A DNA stretch of 64,000 nt. It comes from Marivivens aquimaris. GTDB lineage: Bacteria; Pseudomonadota; Alphaproteobacteria; Rhodobacterales; Rhodobacteraceae. A program made the translations under genes and the position numbers. The first letter of the stretch is position 1, and every line of letters starts with the position of its first letter. The notes beneath the pieces were generated by a model. That model searched no databases. It was not told the DNA's origin and saw only the letters and a program-made list of their open reading frames with translations. Of the stretch, positions 32,691-42,210 are shown piece after piece. Where the stretch lies: NCBI RefSeq assembly GCF_015220045.1, contig NZ_JADBGB010000001.1:1269001-1333000 (forward strand). Reading direction: 5' to 3'.

Positions 32691-33542
32691 ATGAGCACAA
32701 CACTTATCGCTTTTGTCGACGGGTCCGAATACGCGGAGAGCGTCTGCCGCCACGCGGGCTGGATTGCGGGCCGTTCGGGCGCCGACGTCAAAGTCTATCA
32801 CGTCATGGGCCGCCGCGAGGCTGTGGCCCAGTCGGACCTCAGCGGCGCGATCCGCCTCGGTGCCCGCACTGCCCTGCTCGACCAGTTGTCGCAACTGGAC
32901 GCCGAGCGCAGCAAGCTCGCGCACGAGGTTGGCCGCGCGATCCTTGAGGACGCGGCGAACATCATCCGCGAAAGCGGCGTCGAGGTGTCGACCCGTCTGC
33001 GTCAGGGCGATCTGCTCGACACGCTGACCGCGAAAGAAGACCAGGGCGACATCATCATCATCGGCAAGCGCGGCGAAGCGGCGGGTCTGGCCTCCGACCA
33101 CCTCGGTTCGAATCTGGAACGTGTCGTACGCGCCAGCCACAAGCCGGTGTTCGTTGCCAACCGTGCGTTCAAGCCGATTCAGAAAGTGCTGATCGCGTTC
33201 GACAACGGTGCGAATGCGCTCAAGGCTGTCGATATGTTTGCGCGCAACAGCGCCTTCGCCGGTCAGGAAGTGCACCTCGTCCATGTCGGCAAACAGTCGT
33301 CCGAAATGGACACCGCGCTGGAACGCGCGAAGGCAACGCTGGCCGCTGGTGGCTATGACGCGCAGATCGACTACCGCGACGGCAGCGCCTCGGACGTTCT
33401 GTCTGAAATGACTGCGAAAGAGGGATACGACCTCTTGGTCATGGGCGCCTACAGCCACTCGCGCGTGCGCTCGTTGTTCCTCGGCTCGCATACCACAGAA
33501 ATGGTTCGCGCCTGCAAAGTACCGGTGTTCCTCGTCCGGTAG
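32691..33542 (+). CDS. Tandem universal stress protein (UspA family)
   Basis: The 283-residue protein has two Usp domains. The second contains the ATP-binding pattern of the family (MGAYSHSRVRSLFLGS, near residues 250-265). The first has a related but altered loop (GKRGEAAGLASDHLGSN), so nucleotide binding may be confined to one half. It lies 11 bases downstream of the SulP-STAS gene and may regulate that transporter; SulP-Usp pairs are common. A GGAGG Shine-Dalgarno precedes the ATG. Confidence 0.93.
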   Translation: MSTTLIAFVDGSEYAESVCRHAGWIAGRSGADVKVYHVMGRREAVAQSDLSGAIRLGARTALLDQLSQLDAERSKLAHEVGRAILEDAANIIRESGVEVSTRLRQGDLLDTLTAKEDQGDIIIIGKRGEAAGLASDHLGSNLERVVRASHKPVFVANRAFKPIQKVLIAFDNGANALKAVDMFARNSAFAGQEVHLVHVGKQSSEMDTALERAKATLAAGGYDAQIDYRDGSASDVLSEMTAKEGYDLLVMGAYSHSRVRSLFLGSHTTEMVRACKVPVFLVR

Positions 33543-33566
33543 TATTTCCTGCGATGAAATTCTCGA

Positions 33567-33594
33567 AAAAGCCGCCTAAACGGGCGGCTTTTTT
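33567..33594 (+). terminator. Rho-independent terminator of the SulP-Usp operon
   Basis: GCCGCC and GGCGGC pair around TAAACG, preceded by an A run and followed by T6, 24 bases after the Usp stop. Confidence 0.88.
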
Positions 33595-33674
33595 GTTTGA
33601 CGACACGGAAGGTTGAAACATTTCTACACATCAGGTTGACTGCTTGGTTAAATCTATGTGACAATTTTGGTGAC

Positions 33675-33691
33675 AGTAAAATTTGTTTACT
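33675..33691. promoter_or_regulatory. Candidate operator of the XRE-cupin regulator
   Basis: AGTAAA and TTTACT form a perfect inverted repeat with an ATTTG spacer, ending 12 bases before the regulator ATG. GTGACA repeats lie just to the left (33658-33676). The position suggests autoregulation. Confidence 0.5.
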
Positions 33692-33703
33692 CAATCGGAC
33701 CTG

Positions 33704-34333
33704 ATGAGCTCACCCACACCTGCCAATCCTGCACTCGCGCTCGGCGGCCTGCTCCGCAAGCGCCGCAAACAGATGGAACTCACTCTCAAGGTCCTTTCGG
33801 ACCGTGCGGGTGTATCCGCCGGTTATCTGAGCCTGATCGAACGCGACATGGCGGTGCCTTCGCTGGGTACGCTGGCGCAGCTCGCGGATGCGCTCGACGT
33901 GTCCATCGACTACTTCGTCAAATCCACGAAACCCGCCGATGCGCTCAGCCGCGCCTCTGGCCGCGAAAAGTTCTCCATCGCGGGATCGTCGATCACCTAC
34001 GAGGCCCTGAGCAACGACTATCCGGGGTCCGAGATCTCCAGCTACATCATGCATGTGCCGGCCAACTACACGTCGGAGACGGTGTCGCATGAGGGCGAAG
34101 AGATCATCTACATTCTCGAAGGCACCATCGAGCAGACGCTCGACGGGCAGACCTTCACGATGACCGCCGGTGACAGCCTGCACTACAGCGGAACCGTTCC
34201 GCATTCGTGGGCGAACCCGTCGGACAACGAAGCCAAGATTTTGTGGTCGGGACGCTTAACTGTCCTGAACGCAAGCGGCACCCGCAAGGTGCCACCCTCG
34301 AACCGCCCCCAGATTGTGGGCGCGGGCAACTAA
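33704..34333 (+). CDS. XRE-family regulator with cupin sensor domain
   Basis: The 209-residue protein has an N-terminal helix-turn-helix of the XRE type (LRKRRKQMELTLKVLSDRAGVS through SLIERDMAVPSLGTL, residues 17-60) and a C-terminal cupin barrel (residues 120-185, SHEGEEIIYILEG and GDSLHYSGTVPHSW). Such proteins sense small amines, amino acids or peptides and regulate neighbouring transport or catabolic genes. The dpp operon starts 73 bases downstream on the same strand, so this is its likely regulator. The ATG at 33704 is preferred over a TTG at 33683, which would lie inside the palindrome. Confidence 0.9.
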   Translation: MSSPTPANPALALGGLLRKRRKQMELTLKVLSDRAGVSAGYLSLIERDMAVPSLGTLAQLADALDVSIDYFVKSTKPADALSRASGREKFSIAGSSITYEALSNDYPGSEISSYIMHVPANYTSETVSHEGEEIIYILEGTIEQTLDGQTFTMTAGDSLHYSGTVPHSWANPSDNEAKILWSGRLTVLNASGTRKVPPSNRPQIVGAGN

Positions 34334-34406
34334 GATTCCGCTTAAAACGGATGATTTTCGGCGCAACGTCGCCGCAACACATGAAGTCAACAAGGAGGTT
34401 GATGAA

Positions 34407-35999
34407 ATGAAATTCAAGACAACTCTGCTGGGCATGACCGCAGCAATGGCGCTGAGCGCCGGCGCAGCTTCGGCTCAAGCTCTGGTCTACTGCTCGGAAG
34501 GTTCGCCGGAGGGCTTTGACGCCGCTCTGTACACCTCGGGCACCACTTTCGACGCCTCGTCGAAGCCGATCTACAACCGTCTGGTCGAATTCGAAGTCGG
34601 CACCACCGAAGTGAACCCGGCTCTGGCCGAAAGCTACGAAGTGTCGGAAGACGGCCTGTCCGTGACCTTCCACCTGCGTGAAGGCGTCAAGTTCCACTCG
34701 AACGACCAGTTCACACCGACCCGCGATTTCAACGCTGACGACGTGATCTTCTCGTTCGACCGTCAGGGCAACCCGGACAACCCGTACAACGGCGTTTCGG
34801 GCGGTTCGTGGGAATACTACTCGGCCATGTCGATGCCCGACCTGATCGAGTCGATCGAAAAGGTCGACGACTACACCGTCGTCTTCCACCTGACCCGTCC
34901 GGAAGCGCCGTTCATGGCGAACATGGCAATGGACTTCGCGTCGATCGTTTCGAAAGAATACGCAGACGCAATGATGGAAGCCGGCACGCCGGAAATGCTG
35001 AACCAGGCGCCGATCGGCACCGGTCCGTTCAGCTTCCAGGCTTACCAGAAAGACGCCGTCATCCGTTACGTCCGCAATGACGACTACTGGGGTGATGCGG
35101 CCAAGGTCGAAGCTCTGATCTTCGCGATCACGCCGGACGCTTCGGTTCGCTACCAGAAGGTTCAGGCTGGCGAATGCCACGTCATGGCCTACCCGAACCC
35201 CGCTGACGTCGAAGCGATGCAGTCGGACGAAGGCGTTGAAGTCATGCAGCAGGAAGGCCTGAACGTTGGCTACCTCGCATACAACACCAACGTGGCTCCC
35301 TACGATAACCCGAACGTCCGTAAGGCGCTCAACATGGCTATCGACAAGCAGGCCATCATCGACGTCGTATTCCAGGGCTCGGGCCAGATCGCTAAGAACC
35401 CGATCCCGCCGACCATGTGGTCCTACAACGACGCCGTTGAAGACGACGCCTACGATCCGGAAGCCGCAAAGGCCATGCTGGAAGAAGAAGGCGTGACCGA
35501 CCTCGACCTGAAGATCTGGGCAATGCCGGTACAGCGTCCGTACAACCCGAACGCTCGCCGTATGGCCGAACTGATGCAGGCCGACTTCGCTGAAATCGGC
35601 GTCGACGTCGAAATCGTTTCGTACGAATGGGGTGAGTACCTCGAGCGTTCGAAGGACATGGACCGTGACGGTGCTGTTCTGCTCGGCTGGACCGGCGACA
35701 ACGGTGATCCGGACAACTTCCTCGCAGTTCTTCTCGGCTGTGACGGCGTTGGCGGTTCGAACCGCGCCCAGTGGTGCTACGAGCCGTTCGACGATCTGAT
35801 CCAGGAAGCAAAGACCATTTCCGATCAGGACGAGCGCGCTGCAATCTACGAAGAGGCACAGACCATCTTCAAAGAGCAGGCTCCGTGGGCAACTATCGCT
35901 CACTCGGTCGTTTACATGACCATGCGTCCGGAAGTTGACGGCTACGTCATCGACCCGCTCGGCGGCCACTACTTCAACGCGGTTGGCCTGTCCAACTAA
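34407..35999 (+). CDS. Periplasmic peptide-binding protein of an ABC transporter (DppA-like, family 5)
   Basis: A 530-residue exported solute-binding protein. The signal peptide MKFKTTLLGMTAAMALSAG ends near ASA-QA at about residue 23. The family 5 signature is seen in LAESYEVSEDGLSVTFHLR, and the rest follows DppA/OppA proteins in length. It binds di- or oligopeptides or related compounds for DppBCDF; the exact ligand is not readable. AAGGAGG eight bases before the ATG at 34407 fixes the start. A hairpin follows the gene and probably raises its expression over the membrane genes. Confidence 0.95.
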   Translation: MKFKTTLLGMTAAMALSAGAASAQALVYCSEGSPEGFDAALYTSGTTFDASSKPIYNRLVEFEVGTTEVNPALAESYEVSEDGLSVTFHLREGVKFHSNDQFTPTRDFNADDVIFSFDRQGNPDNPYNGVSGGSWEYYSAMSMPDLIESIEKVDDYTVVFHLTRPEAPFMANMAMDFASIVSKEYADAMMEAGTPEMLNQAPIGTGPFSFQAYQKDAVIRYVRNDDYWGDAAKVEALIFAITPDASVRYQKVQAGECHVMAYPNPADVEAMQSDEGVEVMQQEGLNVGYLAYNTNVAPYDNPNVRKALNMAIDKQAIIDVVFQGSGQIAKNPIPPTMWSYNDAVEDDAYDPEAAKAMLEEEGVTDLDLKIWAMPVQRPYNPNARRMAELMQADFAEIGVDVEIVSYEWGEYLERSKDMDRDGAVLLGWTGDNGDPDNFLAVLLGCDGVGGSNRAQWCYEPFDDLIQEAKTISDQDERAAIYEEAQTIFKEQAPWATIAHSVVYMTMRPEVDGYVIDPLGGHYFNAVGLSN

Positions 36000-36017
36000 G
36001 CGTTTTCCAAATCAACC

Positions 36018-36043
36018 GAACCGGCGCTATCCAGCGCCGGTTC
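36018..36043 (+). other. Intercistronic hairpin after the binding-protein gene
   Basis: A perfect ten-pair stem GAACCGGCGC/GCGCCGGTTC with a TATCCA loop lies between the binding-protein gene and dppB. No clean T run follows (CCTTATTT). In many ABC operons such structures stabilise the upstream message or partly end transcription. Confidence 0.7.
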
Positions 36044-36136
36044 CCTTATTTGCGAGGGACGGATGGCAGCTTCAATGCCGCACGTTAACCCCATGAAAAG
36101 ACTGATCAATCAAATCACAGACATGAAGGTGCCGAC

Positions 36137-37144
36137 GTGCTGAAATACCTCGCCTCCCGTCTGCTCACATTCGTGCCGACCTTTATCGGCGTGACCCTGA
36201 TTTCCTTTGCTTTCATCCGCGTACTGCCGGGCGATCCGATTATCGTCATGGCGGGCGAACGCGGGATGAGCGAAGAGCGATATGCCGAACTGACCACGCA
36301 ATACGGCTTTGACCGTCCGATGCTGGCCCAGTTCTGGGACTACCTGACCGGCGTGCTCCAAGGTGACCTTGGGACATCCTTCGTGACGAAAAAACCGGTC
36401 TGGGACGAGTTCTTTACCCTGTTCCCCGCCACGCTCGAACTGTCGCTCTGCGCGATGATCTTCGCGATCCTGATCGGCCTCCCCGCAGGCGTGATCGCCG
36501 CTGTGAACCGCGGCAAGTTCTTCGACCGTGCGCTGATGTCGACCGCCCTCGTGGGCTACTCGATGCCGATTTTCTGGTGGGCACTGCTCCTGATCATCGT
36601 GTTCTCGGGCAACCTGCAATGGACGCCTGTATCGGGCCGCATCGGGCTGCAATACTATTTCCCGAACGCCACGGGCTTCATGATCTGGGACGCCATCGCG
36701 TCCGGCCAGAGCGGCGCGCTGTCGTCCGCCATTCGCCACCTGATATTGCCGACCATCGTGCTGGGCACCATCCCGCTCGCGGTGATCGCGCGTCAGACCC
36801 GTTCAGCGATGCTCGAAGTGCTGGGCGAGGATTACATCCGCACCGCCCGCGCCAAGGGCATGTCGCCCCGCCGCGTCAACGCGATCCACGCGCTGCGTAA
36901 CGCGCTGATCCCCGTGATCACCGTGATCGGCCTGTCGGTCGGTACGCTGCTCGCCGGTGCGATCCTGACCGAGACCATCTTTAGCTGGCCGGGTATCGGC
37001 AAGTGGATGGTCGATAGCATCTTCCGCCGCGACTACCCCGTCGTTCAGGGCGGCCTGCTGCTCATCGCCGTGATGGTGATGGTCGTGAACCTGACTGTCG
37101 ATGTCCTCTATGGCATCATCAACCCCAAGATCCGGAAACGCTGA
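36137..37144 (+). CDS. dppB: Dipeptide ABC transporter permease (DppB-like)
   Basis: A 335-residue inner-membrane permease with six membrane segments. The N-terminal MLKYLASRLLTFVPTFIGVTLISF and the conserved loop (ARAKGMSPRRVNAIHALRNALIP, residues about 235-257) are those of DppB/OppB. The likely start is GTG at 36137, with AAGGTG six bases upstream. Its stop shares a base with the start of dppC (TGATG), so the two permeases are made together. Confidence 0.95.
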   Translation: MLKYLASRLLTFVPTFIGVTLISFAFIRVLPGDPIIVMAGERGMSEERYAELTTQYGFDRPMLAQFWDYLTGVLQGDLGTSFVTKKPVWDEFFTLFPATLELSLCAMIFAILIGLPAGVIAAVNRGKFFDRALMSTALVGYSMPIFWWALLLIIVFSGNLQWTPVSGRIGLQYYFPNATGFMIWDAIASGQSGALSSAIRHLILPTIVLGTIPLAVIARQTRSAMLEVLGEDYIRTARAKGMSPRRVNAIHALRNALIPVITVIGLSVGTLLAGAILTETIFSWPGIGKWMVDSIFRRDYPVVQGGLLLIAVMVMVVNLTVDVLYGIINPKIRKR

Positions 37145-38037
37145 TGACTGATACAGCACAAAGCGCACCCAAGCGCCCGAGCGCCCTCCGCGAGTTCTGG
37201 TACTATTTCCGCGAAAACCGCGGGGCTGTCATCGGCCTCTACGTCTTCGGCTTTTTCCTGCTCGTCGCGGCGCTCTCGCCGATTATCGCCCCTTACGACT
37301 CCACGCAGCAATTCCGCGACCACATCCTCCAGCCGCCGGCATGGAGCGAAGGTGGTTCGTGGGACTTCCCGCTGGGCACCGACCCGCTGGGTCGTGACAT
37401 GCTCTCGCGTCTGATCGAAGGCGCGCGTTATTCGTTCTTCGTTGGTGTGGTCGTTGTGACCATCGCGTCCTTCGGTGGCATCATCATCGGTCTGATCGCA
37501 GGTTTCGCGCCGCGCTGGCTCGACACCATCATCATGCGCATCATGGACATCGTTCTGGCGTTCCCGTCACTGCTGCTGGCGCTCGTGCTGGTGGCGATCC
37601 TCGGGCCGTCACTGATCAACGCCATGGTCGCCATCGCGATCGTGCTCCAGCCGCACTACGTCCGCCTCACCCGCGCCGCCGTGCTGTCGGAAAAGCAGAA
37701 GGACTACGTGACCTCCGCCCGCGTTGCCGGTGCTGGCCGTATGCGCCTGATGTTCAAAACCGTTTTGCCGAACTGCCTTGCGCCGATCATCGTTCAGGCC
37801 GCGCTGTCGTTCTCGACCGCGATCCTCGACGCCGCCGCGCTCGGCTTCCTTGGCATGGGTGCACAGCCGCCGACGCCCGAATGGGGCACCATGCTGGCCG
37901 AAGCCCGCGAGTTCATCCTGCGCGCATGGTGGGTCGTGACCTTCCCCGGCGTGGCGATCCTCATCACCGTGCTGGCGATCAACCTGATGGGCGATGGTCT
38001 TCGTGACGCACTCGACCCGAAACTGAAAAGGAGCTGA
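37144..38037 (+). CDS. dppC: Dipeptide ABC transporter permease (DppC-like)
   Basis: A 297-residue permease partner of DppB. It has the OppC-type N-terminal segment with one membrane helix, then five more helices and the coupling loop SARVAGAGRMRLMFKTVLPNCLAP. The LGTDPLGRDMLSRLIEGAR motif near residue 80 is characteristic. Translation is coupled to dppB by a one-base overlap, and dppD follows after three bases. Confidence 0.96.
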   Translation: MTDTAQSAPKRPSALREFWYYFRENRGAVIGLYVFGFFLLVAALSPIIAPYDSTQQFRDHILQPPAWSEGGSWDFPLGTDPLGRDMLSRLIEGARYSFFVGVVVVTIASFGGIIIGLIAGFAPRWLDTIIMRIMDIVLAFPSLLLALVLVAILGPSLINAMVAIAIVLQPHYVRLTRAAVLSEKQKDYVTSARVAGAGRMRLMFKTVLPNCLAPIIVQAALSFSTAILDAAALGFLGMGAQPPTPEWGTMLAEAREFILRAWWVVTFPGVAILITVLAINLMGDGLRDALDPKLKRS

Positions 38038-38040
38038 TCC

Positions 38041-39018
38041 ATGAGCCTCCTTCGTATCCGTAACCTCAGCGTCGAATTCCAGACCGCCTCGGGCATGTTC
38101 CGTGCCGTGGACGGTGTGGATCAGGACGTTGCCGCAGGCGAAATCCTCGCCATCGTGGGCGAATCCGGCTCGGGTAAATCCGTGTCGATGCTCGCGCTGA
38201 TGGGGCTGCTGCCGTGGACCGCGAAAGTCACCGCGGACGAGCTGACCTTTGACGGGCATGACCTCTTGAACATGGGCACGCGCGAACGTCGCCGCATCGT
38301 GGGCAAAGACCTCGCGATGATCTTCCAAGAGCCGATGTCCTCGCTCAACCCCTGTTTCACCGTGGGTTGGCAGATCAAGGAAGCGCTGCGCATTCACCTT
38401 GGGATGGGCCGCGCCGAGCGTCACAAGCGCGCCATCGAGCTGTTCGAACAGGTGGGCATCCCTGCCCCAGAAAAGCGCCTCTCCTCCTTCCCGCACCAAC
38501 TGTCGGGCGGTATGAACCAGCGCGTGATGATCGCGATGGCGATTGCCTGCCGTCCTAAACTGCTGATCGCGGACGAGCCGACCACCGCGCTCGACGTGAC
38601 CATTCAGGCGCAGATCCTCGACCTGCTGACTTCGCTGCGCGAGGAAAGTGGCATGGGCCTCGTTCTGATTACGCACGACATGGGCGTTGTGGCCGAAACG
38701 GCAGAGCGCGTGAGTGTCCAGTACGCCGGTCAGAAGATCGAAGAGCGCCAAGTGGGCGACCTGTTCCGCACGCCGCACCATCCCTACGCCGCCGCCCTTC
38801 TGGACGCGCTGCCGGAGCGTGCGACGGAAAAGCGTCTCCCGACGATCCCGGGCGTCGTGCCGGGCCAGTTCGACCGCCCCGAAGGCTGCCTGTTCAGCCC
38901 GCGTTGCCAGTTCGCTGACGACCACTGCCGTGCTGTCGAACCCGCACCGCGCGGACCAGAACTGGGCTATGCCCGCTGCCACTACCCCCTCAACACTGAC
39001 CAAAGGAAAGTGTCATGA
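38041..39018 (+). CDS. dppD: Dipeptide ABC transporter ATPase (DppD-like)
   Basis: A 325-residue ATPase. Walker A is [10 protein letters not shown] near residue 40, the signature is LSGGMNQRV and Walker B is [12 protein letters not shown]. The C-terminal oligopeptide-transporter extension with the cysteines [13 protein letters not shown] and RCHY (an Fe-S or metal-binding pattern in this family) is present. It overlaps dppF by four bases (ATGA). Confidence 0.96.
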   Translation: MSLLRIRNLSVEFQTASGMFRAVDGVDQDVAAGEILAIVGESGSGKSVSMLALMGLLPWTAKVTADELTFDGHDLLNMGTRERRRIVGKDLAMIFQEPMSSLNPCFTVGWQIKEALRIHLGMGRAERHKRAIELFEQVGIPAPEKRLSSFPHQLSGGMNQRVMIAMAIACRPKLLIADEPTTALDVTIQAQILDLLTSLREESGMGLVLITHDMGVVAETAERVSVQYAGQKIEERQVGDLFRTPHHPYAAALLDALPERATEKRLPTIPGVVPGQFDRPEGCLFSPRCQFADDHCRAVEPAPRGPELGYARCHYPLNTDQRKVS

Positions 39019-39974
39019 GCCAAGCCCCCGTTATGACCGCTGAAAACCTCGCACGTCATTACGAGGTCGGTGGTGGTCTGTTCCGCAAGCCGCAAGTGCT
39101 GAAGGCCGTGCAGCAGGTCGACTTCGAACTCTACGCCGGCAAAACGCTGGCCGTAGTGGGCGAATCCGGTTGCGGTAAGTCGACCCTCGCGCGTCTTGTC
39201 ACTATGATCGAAGAGCCGACCCTTGGCTCGCTGAAGCTCGACGGTAAGGACGTTCTGCCCCAGCACTGGGCCTCGCTGCGCCAGTCGGTGCAGATCGTGT
39301 TTCAGGATCCCTACGGTTCGCTGAACCCGCGTCAGCGCATCGGGCAGATCCTGATAGAGCCGCTGATCATCAACCGCCCCGACATGTCCAAAAAGGACCG
39401 CGAGGAAAAAGCCCGCGAGATGATCCGTCTCGTCGGTCTGCGCCCCGAGCACTTCGACCGCTACCCGCACATGTTCTCGGGCGGTCAGCGCCAGCGTATC
39501 GCCATCGCGCGCGCGTTGATGCTGGAGCCCAAAGTACTGGTCCTCGACGAGCCCGTTTCCGCGCTCGACCTGTCGATCCAGTCGTCGGTTCTGAACCTGC
39601 TGATCGACATTCAGGAACGCATGGGCCTCGCCTACCTCTTCATCAGCCACGACCTGAGCGTGGTGAAGCACGTCGCTGACGATGTGATCGTGATGTACCT
39701 CGGCCGCGCGGTCGAGAAAGGCACGAAAGAGGAAGTCTTCGGCAACCCGCGCCACCCCTACGCGAAGGCTCTGCTCTCCGCGACGCCGGTGGCCGATCCC
39801 GAACTGCGCAAGGAACGGATCAAGCTGACGGGCGAGTTGCCCTCACCGCTGGCCGTCCCGCCGGGTTGTGCGTTTGCCCCGCGCTGCTGGAAGGCGCAGG
39901 ACAAGTGCCGTGCGGAGACGCCGAAGCTCGACGCTGGCGAACATCAGGCGGCCTGCTTCTTCCCCGAGGGCTGA
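39015..39974 (+). CDS. dppF: Dipeptide ABC transporter ATPase (DppF-like)
   Basis: A 319-residue ATPase that forms a heterodimer with DppD. Walker A is GESGCGKST, the signature is [12 protein letters not shown] and Walker B is [12 protein letters not shown]. The C-terminal cysteine cluster ([14 protein letters not shown]) is kept. It ends the operon, and its last 31 bases overlap the 3' end of the convergent EamA gene, leaving no room for a separate terminator. Confidence 0.96.
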   Translation: MSQAPVMTAENLARHYEVGGGLFRKPQVLKAVQQVDFELYAGKTLAVVGESGCGKSTLARLVTMIEEPTLGSLKLDGKDVLPQHWASLRQSVQIVFQDPYGSLNPRQRIGQILIEPLIINRPDMSKKDREEKAREMIRLVGLRPEHFDRYPHMFSGGQRQRIAIARALMLEPKVLVLDEPVSALDLSIQSSVLNLLIDIQERMGLAYLFISHDLSVVKHVADDVIVMYLGRAVEKGTKEEVFGNPRHPYAKALLSATPVADPELRKERIKLTGELPSPLAVPPGCAFAPRCWKAQDKCRAETPKLDAGEHQAACFFPEG

Positions 39975-40828
39975 AGCGACACCACGATACCGGCCAAGGT
40001 AATCAGGACCGCGCCGATCAGACCCCAGTGGTCCGGCGCGGTGTTGAACAGAACCAGATCGAAGCCCAAGGCCCAAATCAGGCCCGTGAATTCAAAAGGT
40101 GCGAGCGTCGATACCGGCGCTCGCGCTTGCGCTTCTACCGCCGCGATATGGCCCGCACCGCCCAAAAGGCCGGCGAGGCATAGCAGGGTCAAAGTGCCCG
40201 TATCCGGCACTGACCAGCCGAATGGCAAGGTCAGCAGACCCACCACCGAACAGACGACCGCGAACCAGAACGCGATGGTCGATGGCCGCTCGGTTGCGGT
40301 CATGTTCTTGATGTGGACGCGCACGAACGCCATCGTCACCGCATAACCGATCCCCGCCATCGCACCGATGACAGCGCCTTCGCCCGGCATTTCCATCGCC
40401 TGCCAGAGCATCGCGACCACGCCGCCAAAGCCCAAGGCAACTGCCACGATCAGCCGCGGCCCCAGCTTTTCCCGCAGCATCCACGACGCCATCGGCAGCG
40501 TGATCACCGGCGCGAGGTAGGCCAGCGCCTGCGCGTTAGCGACCGGCAGATAAGCAAGCGAGATGAACGACAGCGCCATCGAGAACGCCCCGAACAGCCC
40601 GCGCGTCAGGTGGAGGCGCGGGTAGCGCGTGCCGATGGCTTTGGGGAATTCGGCCTTCCACGCCATGTAGGCGCATATGGGAAGCAGCGCGATGAACGAC
40701 CGCCAGAAGATAATCTGGCCGACCGATACGGTTTCTGCCGCGCCGTGAACGACGGCGGACATGCCGGTCATCAGGAACACGGCGAACAGCCGCAGCCCGA
40801 TACCGGACAAAGGAGAATCGTTACTCAT
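39944..40828 (-). CDS. DMT-superfamily EamA transporter
   Basis: A 294-residue protein with about ten membrane helices in two EamA repeats, including FWRSFIALLPI and the second-half block PFEFTGLIWALGFDLVLF. It is likely an exporter of an unknown metabolite. The ATG at 40828 (MSNDSPLSG) follows a GGA-rich site on the minus strand; the further upstream start at 40861 adds eleven residues without support. Its 3' end overlaps dppF in the opposite direction by 31 bases. Confidence 0.9.
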   Translation of the reverse strand: MSNDSPLSGIGLRLFAVFLMTGMSAVVHGAAETVSVGQIIFWRSFIALLPICAYMAWKAEFPKAIGTRYPRLHLTRGLFGAFSMALSFISLAYLPVANAQALAYLAPVITLPMASWMLREKLGPRLIVAVALGFGGVVAMLWQAMEMPGEGAVIGAMAGIGYAVTMAFVRVHIKNMTATERPSTIAFWFAVVCSVVGLLTLPFGWSVPDTGTLTLLCLAGLLGGAGHIAAVEAQARAPVSTLAPFEFTGLIWALGFDLVLFNTAPDHWGLIGAVLITLAGIVVSLQPSGKKQAA

Positions 40829-40955
40829 AAGGATACTGTTAGCGCTATCAGCGTGCCACACAACCCATTCGTTCGGCCTGCGCGATCTTTTTACGTGACC
40901 GTCGCAAAACTCCGCTTAGAATGTTACGGTCCGCACGAATGCCATTGGAGATCTT

Positions 40956-41384
40956 ATGAAGTACGTTCTGCCCGCCCTCGCCGCCATCGTCACTGCGACC
41001 GCTGTTTTCGCTCACGGTGGCGTCACCGATCCGGTCGTCCTTGCCCGTATGGAAGCGATGAAGCGCATCGGCGGCAACGTGAAAGTCATCGGCGACATGG
41101 CCAAGGGTGAAGCCGCGTTCGACGCCAATGCCGTCCAGACCGCGCTGAACGCCATTCAGGCCGAAGCCGCTGAAATCCCTGCATATTTCGAACAGCAGGT
41201 CATCGTCGACGGCTCCGAGGCACTGCCCGCCATCTGGCAGAACTGGGACGATTTCGTCGCGAAGTCGAGCGATCTGGAAGTAGCGGCAGGGAGCCTGAAT
41301 GTCGGTTCTGCCGATGACCTTGGCGCCGCACTGCAACAGATCGGCGGCGCCTGTGCGGGCTGCCACAAAACCTACCGCGAATAA
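40956..41384 (+). CDS. Cytochrome c' (class II cytochrome c)
   Basis: A 142-residue exported c-type cytochrome. The signal peptide ends near VFA-HGG (residue 19), and a four-helix bundle follows. The haem attachment site CAGCH (C133, C136, H137) is right at the C-terminus, as in class II cytochromes, and an RMEAMKRIGGN segment lies near the N-terminus of the mature protein. These proteins bind NO or serve as periplasmic redox proteins. It is a single gene with its own terminator. Confidence 0.93.
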   Translation: MKYVLPALAAIVTATAVFAHGGVTDPVVLARMEAMKRIGGNVKVIGDMAKGEAAFDANAVQTALNAIQAEAAEIPAYFEQQVIVDGSEALPAIWQNWDDFVAKSSDLEVAAGSLNVGSADDLGAALQQIGGACAGCHKTYRE

Positions 41385-41388
41385 GCGA

Positions 41389-41413
41389 AAAGGCCCGCAG
41401 TTCGCGGGCCTTT
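41389..41413. terminator. Bidirectional terminator after cytochrome c'
   Basis: AAAGGCCCGC and GCGGGCCTTT pair around AGTTC. It lies four bases after the cytochrome stop and four bases before the stop of the convergent hydrolase, with T-rich flanks on both strands. Confidence 0.88.
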
Positions 41414-41417
41414 CCTT

Positions 41418-42209
41418 TTAAAGCACGTCGGCGGTGATTTTCCGGAAAGCCTCAGCAAATTCGGGCGCTTGGCTGACGTAGCCGATGTGATGACCCGGCA
41501 CGACGGCCAGCTCGCACGGCATGGTCTTCGCGATGTAGCGAGCGGTTTCGGCGTAATAGGCGTCGCCGCTCTGATCGCCCGCGAGCATCACCACCGGAAT
41601 GGCGTTCGATTTCAGTAGCGCCAGATCGGGTTTGAAGCTGTTGATGACGCGGAATTCGTGGCGCAGGAAACGGTCGTGCGTGCTCTCGGACTGGTCGCCC
41701 GGATGGGCCGCAACGCCAAGGCCGACGGTCTCGCTCATAAACAGTTTCATCGCAGGCAGCGCGCCATCGGTGTCGAACGTGTCTTTCACCTTGATGAAAA
41801 ACTCGCGCCATTTGGTTGCCTCCGGTTCGGGCAGAATTTCAGTCACGGGCGGCTCGTGCACCAGCAATTGCTTCACAATTTCAGGGTGTTGCTCACCAAC
41901 GTTCAGAGCGATCACGGCACCCGCGCTGCTGCCGAACACAATCGCGGGGCCCATACCGACCTCATCGATCACGGCCTTCACATCGCGTGCGGCCTGCTTC
42001 AGGTCAAGCGCGGCATCGGCGTCACCGGTGCTTTCGCCAGCGGCGCGGCGGTCGATGCGTACGACGGTAAAGTCGTCCTTCAGCGCCATCATCAGCGGGG
42101 TGTAGCGGACGCTTTCGCCGTTGCCGCCAGGGATCAGGACAACCAGCGGACCGGAGCCCATTTGCGTGTAGGCGATCTTTGCGCCTTCGTTTTCAACGTA
42201 GTTCGTCAT
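41418..42209 (-). CDS. Alpha/beta hydrolase
   Basis: A 263-residue soluble hydrolase of the esterase/peroxidase-like group. The oxyanion region is LVVLIPGGNGES, the nucleophile elbow FGSSAGAV carries a serine, and the C-terminal histidine lies in VPGHHIGYV. The start at 42209 (MTNYVENEGAKIAY) is one base from the stop of the SnoaL-like gene, so the two are cotranscribed. The pair runs away from a LysR gene and probably forms a small catabolic or detoxification unit. Substrate unknown. Confidence 0.9.
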   Translation of the reverse strand: MTNYVENEGAKIAYTQMGSGPLVVLIPGGNGESVRYTPLMMALKDDFTVVRIDRRAAGESTGDADAALDLKQAARDVKAVIDEVGMGPAIVFGSSAGAVIALNVGEQHPEIVKQLLVHEPPVTEILPEPEATKWREFFIKVKDTFDTDGALPAMKLFMSETVGLGVAAHPGDQSESTHDRFLRHEFRVINSFKPDLALLKSNAIPVVMLAGDQSGDAYYAETARYIAKTMPCELAVVPGHHIGYVSQAPEFAEAFRKITADVL

Positions 42210-42210
42210 G

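Noticed and set aside
31141-32703. 520-codon open frame opposite the SulP gene
   Set aside because: It is low-complexity, rich in Asp/His/Arg, and lies against a conserved transporter.
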